This document shows positions 10,079 to 17,869 of a DNA stretch of 64,000 nt, piece by piece (within the stretch, counting starts at the first letter, position 1; the number at the start of each line of letters is the position of its first letter). The DNA comes from Methylococcaceae bacterium UBA4132 (GTDB taxonomy: Bacteria; Pseudomonadota; Gammaproteobacteria; Methylococcales; Methylomonadaceae): contig DFWO01000190.1 in NCBI GenBank assembly GCA_002380945.1, forward strand, positions 790-64,789, given 5' to 3'. The notes under the pieces are model-generated. The model did no database searches. It worked only from the letters and a program-made list of their open reading frames with translations, and had not been told where the DNA came from. The translations under genes were made by a program, and so were the position numbers.

Positions 10079-11306
10079 AAAGCAACGCTATATTATTGAT
10101 TTCACTTTATCCTCCTTGTTGCGTAGAAAAGTGAAAAACATAGGATTGTTAGTCTTATATACGTTGATTGTATTTATTTTGGCATCCATGATGTTTTTCA
10201 CGCATTCCATTAAGCGTGAAGCCGCCTTGATTTTAAAAGGTGCGCCAGAAGTTGTCGTGCAGAAAATTGTTGCGGGTCGGCACGATTTAATGCCTATCGA
10301 ATATTTGGACACCATTAAAAAAATTCGTGGCGTGGCAACAGCCGCTCCTCGTTTGTGGGGCTACTATTACGACAATCTAGTCAAAGCCAATTACACCTTG
10401 TTAGTACCGCCCACTCAGACAACTACCACCAATATAAGCAGAACCACGGTAGTTGAAAACGAGCCAAACTCACAGAGCGTCGATTTAACCAAACCGCTAT
10501 ACGAAGTAAACGGTACGAAACTGGAATCTGGCACGATTATTATTGGTAATGGCGTGGCTAGATTACGTCAAATTGCTAAGGGTGATTACATGCCGTTTTT
10601 GAGCTTTGATGGCAACGTGATGAATCTCAAAGTGGTTGATACCTTGTCTGCACAATCCGAATTAGTCTCTTCCGACTTATTGCTAATCACTGAGGAAGAT
10701 TTTAGAAAACTGTTTGGTATAGATAAGCAGTTTGTCACCGATATGACCGTAGTGGTCAATAATCCCAGCGAAATGCCAACAGTGGCAGCAAAAATCAAAA
10801 AACGTTTACCGCAAGCCCGTCCGATTATTCGAGATGAAATACTGCGTACTTACGAATCTATTTTCAACTGGCGCGGCGGCATGATGATCGTCATTTTTTC
10901 AGCGGCAGTGTTAGCGTTTGTGATTTTTGCGTGGGATAAAGCGTCGGGGTTGAGTGCAGGTGAGCGGCGCGAAATCGGCATATTAAAAGCCGTCGGTTGG
11001 GAAACATCGGATGTGATTCAAATGAAATTTTGGGAAGGTGCGATTATTTCTCTGACCGCTTTTTTTAGCGGTGTAATTTTAGCCTATATTCATGTGTTCT
11101 TTATGGGATCGCCTGTGTTTGAACCTGCTTTAAAAGGATGGTCGGCTTTATATCCTAATTTTTCGCTTACCCCGTTTGTCAATATCGAACAGCTTACCAC
11201 GTTATTTTTTCTAACTGTCTTGCCTTACACAGTCGCAACCATCGTGCCGATTTGGCGGGCGGCAACCATAGACCCCGATTCTGCGATGCGTTTTACTGGA
11301 GATTAG
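10062..11306 (+). CDS. FtsX/MacB-type ABC transporter permease
   Basis: A 414-residue permease. One membrane helix near residues 28-50 is followed by a large periplasmic domain (about 55-265), then three C-terminal helices with the FtsX-like cytoplasmic sequence GERREIGILKAVGW. Such permeases pair with LolD/MacB-type ATPases to move substrates out of the inner membrane or to drive periplasmic work. The ATPase gene starts 3 bases downstream. Cluster context suggests a role in metal-protein maturation, analogous in logic to NosFY beside NosL, but that is inference. Confidence 0.88.
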   Translation: MNSWIEKQRYIIDFTLSSLLRRKVKNIGLLVLYTLIVFILASMMFFTHSIKREAALILKGAPEVVVQKIVAGRHDLMPIEYLDTIKKIRGVATAAPRLWGYYYDNLVKANYTLLVPPTQTTTTNISRTTVVENEPNSQSVDLTKPLYEVNGTKLESGTIIIGNGVARLRQIAKGDYMPFLSFDGNVMNLKVVDTLSAQSELVSSDLLLITEEDFRKLFGIDKQFVTDMTVVVNNPSEMPTVAAKIKKRLPQARPIIRDEILRTYESIFNWRGGMMIVIFSAAVLAFVIFAWDKASGLSAGERREIGILKAVGWETSDVIQMKFWEGAIISLTAFFSGVILAYIHVFFMGSPVFEPALKGWSALYPNFSLTPFVNIEQLTTLFFLTVLPYTVATIVPIWRAATIDPDSAMRFTGD

Positions 11307-11309
11307 CGA

Positions 11310-11981
11310 ATGATAGAGCTACACGGTATTAGAAAAGTTTTCAATGCAGGCAATCCGAGTGAATTTACCGCCATTAACGGTGCTAATTTACAAATTGCTG
11401 AAAACCAAATCACAGTGTTAAAAGGACCTAGCGGTTCTGGCAAAACCACGCTATTAAGCATAGTGGGGTGTATGAGTAGACCGACAGCAGGGCGCGTACA
11501 TTTAAACGGGCGAGAAATTACCAGTTTACCTGAGCGTTTTTTAACTGATATTCGTCGTAAAACCTTTGGTTTTATTTTTCAACAACCTAATCTGATTAAA
11601 GGTATTTCGGTATTAGAAAATGTGATGTTGCCCGCTTATCCGCTAGGCGAAAAGCGTTCACAGTTGAGAATAAAGGCATTGGCAGGACTGGATGAGCTGA
11701 ATATAGGTAACAAATCACATTCCAACGTGGAATGGCTATCGGGCGGTGAAGCGCAACGGGCTTCTATTGTGCGTGCCTTGATTAATAACCCGTCCATTAT
11801 TATTGCTGATGAACCCACCGCGCATTTGGACAGTAAATTATCGTATCGCTTCATGGAAATCATCGAAAAATTTAAAGCCGAAGGTAAAACCGTGATTATC
11901 ACTAGCCATGATCCGTTGGTTTACGATGCGGCTATCGTAGACAGAGTAATTACCATGCGTGATGGGCAAATTGAGGTTTAA
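11310..11981 (+). CDS. LolD/MacB-type ABC transporter ATPase
   Basis: A 223-residue ATPase with Walker A GPSGSGKTT, a Q-loop (FIFQQPNLI), signature LSGGEAQR, Walker B IIIADEPTAHLD and the switch His in ITSHDP. Its length and motifs match the LolD/FtsE/MacB group. It is the partner of the FtsX-type permease immediately upstream. A 5-base gap leads into the next gene, consistent with a single operon. Confidence 0.92.
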   Translation: MIELHGIRKVFNAGNPSEFTAINGANLQIAENQITVLKGPSGSGKTTLLSIVGCMSRPTAGRVHLNGREITSLPERFLTDIRRKTFGFIFQQPNLIKGISVLENVMLPAYPLGEKRSQLRIKALAGLDELNIGNKSHSNVEWLSGGEAQRASIVRALINNPSIIIADEPTAHLDSKLSYRFMEIIEKFKAEGKTVIITSHDPLVYDAAIVDRVITMRDGQIEV

Positions 11982-11986
11982 ACAAC

Positions 11987-12982
11987 ATGGTTCTGCATCC
12001 TACCGTCATTGCTAATTTGTTAGCGGCTTATATTGCCAGCTTTATGTTGGTTTATGCGGCGTTTTATGGGGCGCAAATACTGAAATATTGGAATATTCAA
12101 AGCGGTGAGGAATTACAGCTTATTCTGGAACGTAAAACGTATTTAATCTCCACGTTATTGGGTTATACCTTCGGGTTGCAACTGTTATCGTTGTTTTTGT
12201 ATATCTTTACTGCTGATAGTTTAACGCCGTTATTTGTTGGCGCGATGTGTGCGGCGGGTACGTTAAATGTCAGTCATTTTGGTTATAGTGTGCTGGTATT
12301 GAAAATCCTCAATTTCATACTGGCAGGATTGTGGTTAGTTTTGAATTATGCCGACAATCAGGGTTATGACTATCCGCTAATTAAAAAAAAGTACCTACTA
12401 TTAGCCATTATCGCACCCTTTATTGTGATTGAGACGCTATTGGAAAGTGCTTATTTTCTAGGCATGAGAGCCGATGTCATTACCTCTTGCTGTGGTAGCT
12501 TGTTTAGCAGTGAAAATGCCGCAGGCTTAGGTTCAGAAATCGCTTCTTTACCTGCTCTGCCGATGTTATGGACTTTTTATGGTGTGATGTTCTGCACCTT
12601 AGCGACTGGGCTATATTTTTATATCAAGGGTAAAGGCGGCTATTGTTATGCGGTACTGAGCCTAGTGATGTTTATTATCGCGCTGGTTTCGGTGGTGTCT
12701 TTTATCTCGCTGTATATCTATGAATTGCCCACGCATCATTGTCCTTTCTGCATCATCATGGAAGATTATCACTACATCGGTTATTTGCTGTATTTACTAT
12801 TATTTGGCGCGGTTGTATCGGGTATTGGCGTAGGTATATTGCTACCTTTTCGGCAAGTAGACAGTCTTAAATTTATGTTGACTGGTTTTATCGGCAAACT
12901 CGCACTCAGCTCGGTGCTGTTGTATCTGGCGTTTACTGCCTTAGTCAGCTATCAAATCGTTTTTTCTAATCTAATTATGTGA
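11987..12982 (+). CDS. polytopic membrane protein with CC and HHCPFC motifs
   Basis: A 331-residue integral membrane protein with about eight hydrophobic helices. Notable cysteines lie in TSCCGSLF (about residue 167) and in PTHHCPFCIIMED (about residue 253), the latter resembling redox-active or metal-binding CxxC sites in membrane thiol proteins. No family assigned with confidence. It sits between the ABC ATPase and NosL, its stop overlaps the NosL start, and the paired CC/CxxC sites suggest electron or copper transfer across the membrane (inference). Confidence 0.7.
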   Translation: MVLHPTVIANLLAAYIASFMLVYAAFYGAQILKYWNIQSGEELQLILERKTYLISTLLGYTFGLQLLSLFLYIFTADSLTPLFVGAMCAAGTLNVSHFGYSVLVLKILNFILAGLWLVLNYADNQGYDYPLIKKKYLLLAIIAPFIVIETLLESAYFLGMRADVITSCCGSLFSSENAAGLGSEIASLPALPMLWTFYGVMFCTLATGLYFYIKGKGGYCYAVLSLVMFIIALVSVVSFISLYIYELPTHHCPFCIIMEDYHYIGYLLYLLLFGAVVSGIGVGILLPFRQVDSLKFMLTGFIGKLALSSVLLYLAFTALVSYQIVFSNLIM

Positions 12983-13479
12983 TGACGACCATGAAAACTC
13001 ATACAACACGCTACTTGGCACTGTTTATCCTGCTTCTTAGTATCAATGTCAGCTACGGCGATGAACCCACCATAGAAATTAAAAAAACCGACCGCTGCCC
13101 TGTCTGCGGAATGTTTGTTTATAAATATCCCAAGTGGGTGGCACAAATTATCTTTCAGGATGGCGGGTATTATTTTTATGACGGGGCGAAAGATATGTTT
13201 AAGCATTATTTCGACACCGCAAAATACACGGCTGGCAAATCGGCGGCAAGCATTAAAAATATCTATGTCACTGATTATTACGATGTGGAATTGATAGATG
13301 GAAAAACCGCTTTTTATGTGTTGGGTTCAGACATATTAGGTCCTATGGGGCATGAATTATTGCCGTTTAAGAATAAGGAATCAGCACAGGAATTTTTAGA
13401 AGATCATCAAGGCAAAAGCATTGTTAATTTTACAGATGTAACGCCAGCCATGATTGAATCGTTGGATAAGCGGCAATGA
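12982..13479 (+). CDS. nosL: NosL-family copper-binding protein
   Basis: A 165-residue exported protein. After a signal peptide (cleavage near residue 26, VSYG-DE) comes the NosL metal-binding motif C39-P-V-C42-G-M44 and the family pattern of aromatic residues around DGGYYFYDGAKDMFK. NosL proteins bind Cu+ and help metallate copper enzymes; no nosZ is in this window, so a role in N2O reductase maturation is not implied. I chose the ATG overlapping the previous stop; GTG at 12979 and ATG at 12991 are alternatives. No lipobox Cys is evident. The stop overlaps the start of the TlpA-like gene. Confidence 0.88.
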   Translation: MTTMKTHTTRYLALFILLLSINVSYGDEPTIEIKKTDRCPVCGMFVYKYPKWVAQIIFQDGGYYFYDGAKDMFKHYFDTAKYTAGKSAASIKNIYVTDYYDVELIDGKTAFYVLGSDILGPMGHELLPFKNKESAQEFLEDHQGKSIVNFTDVTPAMIESLDKRQ

Positions 13480-13967
13480 AAATCGTATTACTGCTAATGG
13501 CTATACTAATCGGTGCTTGCCATCAGCAAACGGGCTTACAAGTTGGTGATGAAATACCCAAGGTCACGCTGAGCGACAGACAAGGAAAAACGCTGAATTT
13601 GCCCAAGGATATGCAGGGTAAAGTGGTGTTGCTGCATTTTTGGAATATGGATTGTCATTTTTGTGATAAAAAAAATCTGTTGTTGTTAGAACCGCTGTAC
13701 CAAAAATATAAAGCGCAGGCTTTTGTTCCCATTGCCGTTAATGTCGGACTTGTCGATAAAAACGATGAACGTTGGAAAGAGTTTGCGGGCTTAACATATC
13801 CGATGTTAGTCGATGAGCGCGGTCTGATTGCCAAACAATTTAACGTGATTGGTTTGCCAACCACGTTTGTTATTGACGGCAAAGGCATTATGCAGAAAAA
13901 ACTGACGGGTGAAGCACCAATTGACGAATATGAAAAACTTTTTAGTTCAATTTTGATAAGGAGATGA
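13476..13967 (+). CDS. TlpA/ResA-like thioredoxin-fold lipoprotein
   Basis: A 163-residue periplasmic thiol-disulfide oxidoreductase. The lipobox LIGAC gives lipidated C15. The AhpC/TSA/Redoxin fold carries the CxxC site C60-H-F-C63 (MDCHFCDKK) and the cis-Pro segment GLPTTFVID. Such proteins keep cysteines of copper chaperones reduced, for example in cytochrome oxidase CuA assembly. Here it would fit with reducing the CxxCGM sites of the flanking NosL proteins, which is inference. It overlaps both neighbours by 4 bases or nearly so. Confidence 0.9.
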   Translation: MKIVLLLMAILIGACHQQTGLQVGDEIPKVTLSDRQGKTLNLPKDMQGKVVLLHFWNMDCHFCDKKNLLLLEPLYQKYKAQAFVPIAVNVGLVDKNDERWKEFAGLTYPMLVDERGLIAKQFNVIGLPTTFVIDGKGIMQKKLTGEAPIDEYEKLFSSILIRR

Positions 13968-13969
13968 CA

Positions 13970-15361
13970 ATGAAAACACAATCTAAATTGTGGTTGCTAC
14001 TTGTACTATTCCCGCTTTTTCTAGTGTCGAGTCAGGTAGCAGCAGAAGAACGAGCGAGTTGTCGGGTTTGTGGTATGTATATTGATCAATACCAAAAAAC
14101 CGCAGCTGAATTAACTTATAACGATGGTAAAAAAGAATACACTTGTGGCGTTGCTTGTATGTTACGCGAAGTTGAAGAGGAGGGAGGTATCTCCGCTTTT
14201 AAATCGGTAAAAGTCCATGACTGGGTGTCTGGCAAATTAGTGAATGCTGAAACAGCCACTTATGTGATGGGCAGTAAAGTTATTCCCGACATGGTACCTA
14301 ACTACATCGCATTTGCTAATCGTGATGAAGCAGAAGCCTTTGTCGCAAAAGAAGGCGGTGAAATTATCGACTTTAATATCGCTTATCAAGACGTGTCGCC
14401 CGTTGGTACCACCGCGCCGTTTCGTTTACGCACCGCAGTCACTCCAGGTAAAGGCAACTTTAGCGTCGGTATGGTCTATGGCTATAATGAAAAAGATCGT
14501 ATTAAAAACGGTTCTAATGGCATAAATCCTAATACGTTTATGAACAATAACGCCGCACAACCTAAAGCACCTAAGCAAATGGTGGTAAATCAACAAGCCT
14601 TGACGTTTAACTATTCACCGACCGATGACCTCGCATTATTTATGAACGTACCTTGGTTTGAAAAACAGATGAATACGCTGGTGCGGACTGGTAAACAGAT
14701 TAATGATACGTCCGCAGAAAAAAATGGCATAGGCGATATTACTTTAGAAGGTCGCTATAACGTTTGGCGTAGTACGCGTTGGGATAAATTTGCGACTGTG
14801 CTGTTAGGCACATCATTGCCTTCAGGTCACTTTGATGGTAATCGGGATTCATCAGGCGCACTTCAAGCCCCTGGATTACAGTTAGGTAAGGGTGTCGCAA
14901 CTTTTACGGGCGGTCTTTTATATTCGGAACGCTGGAAAGATTGGTGGTTGCACACGTCTGCACTTTATACCGTCAATCCTGAAAACAGCGATGATTTTGC
15001 CTTCGGTGATGTTGCCTCAGTCGGTATGGCTTTACACTACACACCAAACTATGACTGGATGGTCGGTGTTGAAATGGATGCCAGCTACACAGAGAAAAAT
15101 CAAGACAAGGGCATCAAAGTAGGCAACAGTGGTGGTACGGCGGTTAATCTAGCGTTTGTTTCCGACTATCGTTTTCTCAACGCGTTAGGCGGCAATTTTA
15201 AATTGCGCGGCTCGATTGGTCTGCCAGTTTATGAGAATTTGAACTCCAATCCGATGGTGAACGCAAAGAAACAACCGTTTACCCAAGTTCAACTGGGTGA
15301 TGGTTTTTTTGCTAATGTCGCGCTAGTGTGGACGTTCCGTGACGCACCAGAAAGTTATTAA
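13970..15361 (+). CDS. NosL domain fused to an outer-membrane beta-barrel-like domain
   Basis: A 463-residue exported protein with an unusual architecture. A signal peptide ends near residue 25 (QVAA-EE). Residues about 28-145 form a NosL domain with C31-R-V-C34-G-M36 plus an extra pair, C59 and C63 (YTCGVACM). From about 160 to the end the sequence alternates polar and aromatic residues in a beta-barrel manner, with GIGDI, LPSG and LGKG segments resembling MetA-pathway/transporter barrels, and ends in strand-like VALVWTF. I chose the second ATG because AAGGAG lies 6 bases before it. Fusion suggests copper capture at the outer membrane. Confidence 0.8.
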   Translation: MKTQSKLWLLLVLFPLFLVSSQVAAEERASCRVCGMYIDQYQKTAAELTYNDGKKEYTCGVACMLREVEEEGGISAFKSVKVHDWVSGKLVNAETATYVMGSKVIPDMVPNYIAFANRDEAEAFVAKEGGEIIDFNIAYQDVSPVGTTAPFRLRTAVTPGKGNFSVGMVYGYNEKDRIKNGSNGINPNTFMNNNAAQPKAPKQMVVNQQALTFNYSPTDDLALFMNVPWFEKQMNTLVRTGKQINDTSAEKNGIGDITLEGRYNVWRSTRWDKFATVLLGTSLPSGHFDGNRDSSGALQAPGLQLGKGVATFTGGLLYSERWKDWWLHTSALYTVNPENSDDFAFGDVASVGMALHYTPNYDWMVGVEMDASYTEKNQDKGIKVGNSGGTAVNLAFVSDYRFLNALGGNFKLRGSIGLPVYENLNSNPMVNAKKQPFTQVQLGDGFFANVALVWTFRDAPESY

Positions 15362-15370
15362 TTAACTTAA

Positions 15371-15400
15371 ACTTCCGAGGTTTTAAAAGCCTCGGAGGTT
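15371..15400 (+). terminator. hairpin between the NosL fusion and dsbD-alpha genes
   Basis: TCCGAGG and CCTCGGA form a stem around a TTTTAAAAG loop, with extra G-T pairs outside. It is followed by TTTATTCTT, a modest T-rich tract. It may end or attenuate transcription before the last cluster gene. Confidence 0.6.
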
Positions 15401-15422
15401 TATTCTTAAAGGATTATTTTTT

Positions 15423-15878
15423 ATGCGTAAGCTAAACACATTAAATATTTTATTGGTTCTGATTTGTTGCTTAGCGACATTGGCTTATGCAGACGATTCA
15501 CAAGAACCGTTACCACCTGATGAGGCGTTTGCTTTGACCGCTACAGTGCCATCAAGCGATATGCTACGGCTGAGTTGGCAAATCGCTGACGGCTATTATT
15601 TGTATCAACACAAATTCGCTATTAGCTCACAAACTCCGACTATAAACCTTGCTAAACCGTCTTTTCCTGCCGCAGAAAATAAAAATGATCCATTTTTTGG
15701 CACGGTAGCGATTTATCGTCAGCAGCTTACACTGGATATCCCATTAAAACGGCAAGCGGCAACAGACAATTCTGTGACCATAGACGTGACTTTTCAAGGT
15801 TGTGCGGATAAAGGAATTTGTTACTTGCCCATTCATAAAACCATGAGCTTTGATTTAGCGAATAATGACACCCACTAA
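15423..15878 (+). CDS. stand-alone DsbD N-terminal (alpha) domain protein
   Basis: A 151-residue periplasmic protein with a signal peptide (cleavage near LAYA-DD). It corresponds to the N-terminal immunoglobulin-like domain of DsbD, with the FQGCADKGICYLP active-site segment giving C127 and C133 at the classical six-residue spacing. DsbD-alpha passes electrons to periplasmic thioredoxin-like partners. The membrane beta and gamma domains are absent, so it needs another electron donor; the CxxC membrane protein at 11987 is one candidate (inference). AAAGGA precedes the ATG. Confidence 0.88.
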   Translation: MRKLNTLNILLVLICCLATLAYADDSQEPLPPDEAFALTATVPSSDMLRLSWQIADGYYLYQHKFAISSQTPTINLAKPSFPAAENKNDPFFGTVAIYRQQLTLDIPLKRQAATDNSVTIDVTFQGCADKGICYLPIHKTMSFDLANNDTH

Positions 15879-15894
15879 AATTGAACAGCTTTTA

Positions 15895-17172
15895 TTATAC
15901 GTCTTCCATCTTTACAGAACTTAATAAACCCAAGTGTTTAGCATCAATTTCAATTAGCAATTCACTTGCACCAAAATCGTCGATTTTTTCCTCTAAAATT
16001 TGCGCACAAGCAGATAGTTTTGCGCGAATATCACCTTGATTAGCATTTAAGTAACAGCGTTTTTTAAGTTTAGAACTGGCAAATTGTTCCGTTAGCACTT
16101 GATAAAGTAACTCAAGTCCCAGCCCTGTTTCAGCCGAAATCCAAACGCGTATCGCATTACCTGCATCGTCACGATCAATATGCGGCTGAACATTTTCCAA
16201 TAAATCAATTTTATTAAACACTTCTACACGCCTGATTTTATCCGCACCTATTTCTTCCAAAACCAAATGAACTTGGTGCATGATTTCATCACGATCTTCA
16301 GCATTGGCATCAATAACGTGTAGTAATAATTCGGCTTCACTGGCTTCTTGCAAGGTTGATTTGAATGCCGCAACTAATTCATGCGGTAAATGACGAATAA
16401 AACCGACCGTATCAGCTAACACAATGTCGGTATTATTGGGCAACACACAACTGCGTAACGTCGGATCTAAGGTAGCGAATAATTGATCTGCAACATAAAT
16501 CCCCGCGCCTGTTATCGTGTTGAATAGTGTTGATTTGCCCGCATTGGTATAACCGACTAAGGAAACCGTCGGCACTTCGGCTTTTTTGCGTTGACTACGC
16601 CCTTGATGACGTTGCTTATCGACTTTATCCAAGCGTTGCTGAATTTGCTTAATGCGTACGGCTAATAAACGGCGATCGGTTTCTAATTGGGTTTCGCCAG
16701 GACCGCGTAAACCAATACCGCCTTTTTGCCGTTCCAAATGCGTCCAACCGCGTACTAAGCGTGTGGATAAGTGCTTTAATTGTGCTAATTCAACTTGTAA
16801 TTTACCTTCAAACGATTGAGCGCGTTGGGCGAAAATATCCAGAATTAAACCGTTTCTATCCACCACCCGTACGCCTAAAAATTTTTCCAGATTTCTTTCC
16901 TGACTGGGCGATAACGGATGATTGAACAACACCACATCGGCTTCATATTGTTCAATCATGGCTTTAAGTTCGTCTAGTTTGCCTATGCCGATAAAATATT
17001 TGGGATCAGGACGTTGACGGCTACCTGTGACAACATAAACAGGATCAGTGCCAGCGGATTTAGCTAACTCTTTTAATTCAAAAAGATTTTCCTGTTCATA
17101 ACGAAAGCTTATGTGAACGAGAATCGCTCGTTCACCTGAATCGGGGGGGCGATCAAACACACAACACTCCAC
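15895..17172 (-). CDS. hflX: GTPase HflX
   Basis: A 425-residue ribosome-associated GTPase that splits stalled ribosomes. The N-terminal HflX domain is followed by GLRGPGETQLETDRR and a coiled coil, then G-motifs GYTNAGKST (G1), DTVGFI (G3) and NKID (G4). The start is GTG at 17172; no ATG precedes the conserved N-terminal domain. It is encoded downstream of hfq on the same strand, as in the classical miaA-hfq-hflX operon, but miaA is not present here. Confidence 0.95.
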   Translation of the reverse strand: MECCVFDRPPDSGERAILVHISFRYEQENLFELKELAKSAGTDPVYVVTGSRQRPDPKYFIGIGKLDELKAMIEQYEADVVLFNHPLSPSQERNLEKFLGVRVVDRNGLILDIFAQRAQSFEGKLQVELAQLKHLSTRLVRGWTHLERQKGGIGLRGPGETQLETDRRLLAVRIKQIQQRLDKVDKQRHQGRSQRKKAEVPTVSLVGYTNAGKSTLFNTITGAGIYVADQLFATLDPTLRSCVLPNNTDIVLADTVGFIRHLPHELVAAFKSTLQEASEAELLLHVIDANAEDRDEIMHQVHLVLEEIGADKIRRVEVFNKIDLLENVQPHIDRDDAGNAIRVWISAETGLGLELLYQVLTEQFASSKLKKRCYLNANQGDIRAKLSACAQILEEKIDDFGASELLIEIDAKHLGLLSSVKMEDV

Positions 17173-17186
17173 TACGGTAATTAGTT

Positions 17187-17204
17187 AAGCGCGTTAACGC
17201 GCTT
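17187..17204. repeat. perfect inverted repeat between hfq and hflX
   Basis: AAGCGCG-TTAA-CGCGCTT is an exact 18-base palindrome. It may act as a weak transcription or RNA-processing hairpin between hfq and hflX. The T-tract lies on the forward-strand side only. Confidence 0.6.
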
Positions 17205-17303
17205 TTAATAGGTTTTACTGGCTTTTTAAACGAGCGAAGACGGTTAGGCAAAAAAGTCTGCTATGGTCTGATACTGGGGTATTTTTAGACAAATCAAGCG
17301 TGC

Positions 17304-17543
17304 TTATTCTTCGCTGGTTTCATCATCACGCGTGATTTTTACGGCCTTACTAGGCACTATCGTTGAGATAGCGTGCTTATAGACCATTTGGCTAACGGTA
17401 TTTTTTAGCATAATGACATACTGATCAAACGAATCGACTTTCCCCTGCAACTTTATGCCGTTAACAAGAAAAATTGACACAGGTGTATGTTCTTTTCTAA
17501 GTGCATTTAGAAAATTATCCTGTAAATTTTGACCTTTTGACAT
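17304..17543 (-). CDS. hfq: RNA chaperone Hfq
   Basis: A 79-residue Sm-like RNA chaperone that promotes small-RNA/mRNA pairing. The Sm1 motif ([19 protein letters not shown]) and Sm2 motif ([12 protein letters not shown]) are intact, as is the proximal-face Q-N-x-L start. The C-terminal tail is short (TRDDETSEE) compared with the E. coli protein. ATG at 17543 is chosen because AAGGAG lies 7 bases upstream; the longer frame to 17678 has no support. Confidence 0.96.
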   Translation of the reverse strand: MSKGQNLQDNFLNALRKEHTPVSIFLVNGIKLQGKVDSFDQYVIMLKNTVSQMVYKHAISTIVPSKAVKITRDDETSEE

Positions 17544-17741
17544 CCGATTTCTCCTTATTGTTGGTTTTTGTTTGCTTAAGATAACTGCAATTAACGACCA
17601 ATACAAATTATTATCATGGCTTCTATTTGAGTAATGTAAAGCAGGTATGGCTACGCAACCCATAAAAATCAATGGCAAGGCATATTTTTCTATTTTTTAA
17701 TAATAGGCATGGGACGTGCTACTGCTATTTTTATTACGAAA

Positions 17742-17788
17742 ACACTATATATTGTGCTATTATGAAAAAAAATATCTACATATAGACA
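17742..17788 (+). promoter_or_regulatory. tandem NrdR boxes upstream of nrdJa
   Basis: Box 1 at 17742-17757 reads ACACTATATATTGTGC, close to the palindromic NrdR consensus. Box 2 at 17773-17788 reads TATCTACATATAGACA, a weaker palindrome. The boxes start exactly 31 bases apart, the three-helical-turn spacing typical of NrdR sites. This predicts repression of nrdJa by NrdR with (d)ATP. nrdR itself is not in the window. Confidence 0.8.
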
Positions 17789-17869
17789 TTAATCGGTAAT
17801 TGCCTAACATCGCTAACCTGCTGATTTATGGTTTATTTTCACATAAAAACTGCTTAGGAAAATTCATCA

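Noticed and set aside
12982..15361. Evidence for denitrification from the NosL genes
   Set aside because: No nosZ, nosD or nosR is present, and NosL-like proteins serve other copper enzymes too.
17679..17869. Possible cobalamin riboswitch before the B12-dependent reductase gene
   Set aside because: I searched the leader for a B12-box-like core and stacked stems and saw none; the NrdR boxes explain the region better.
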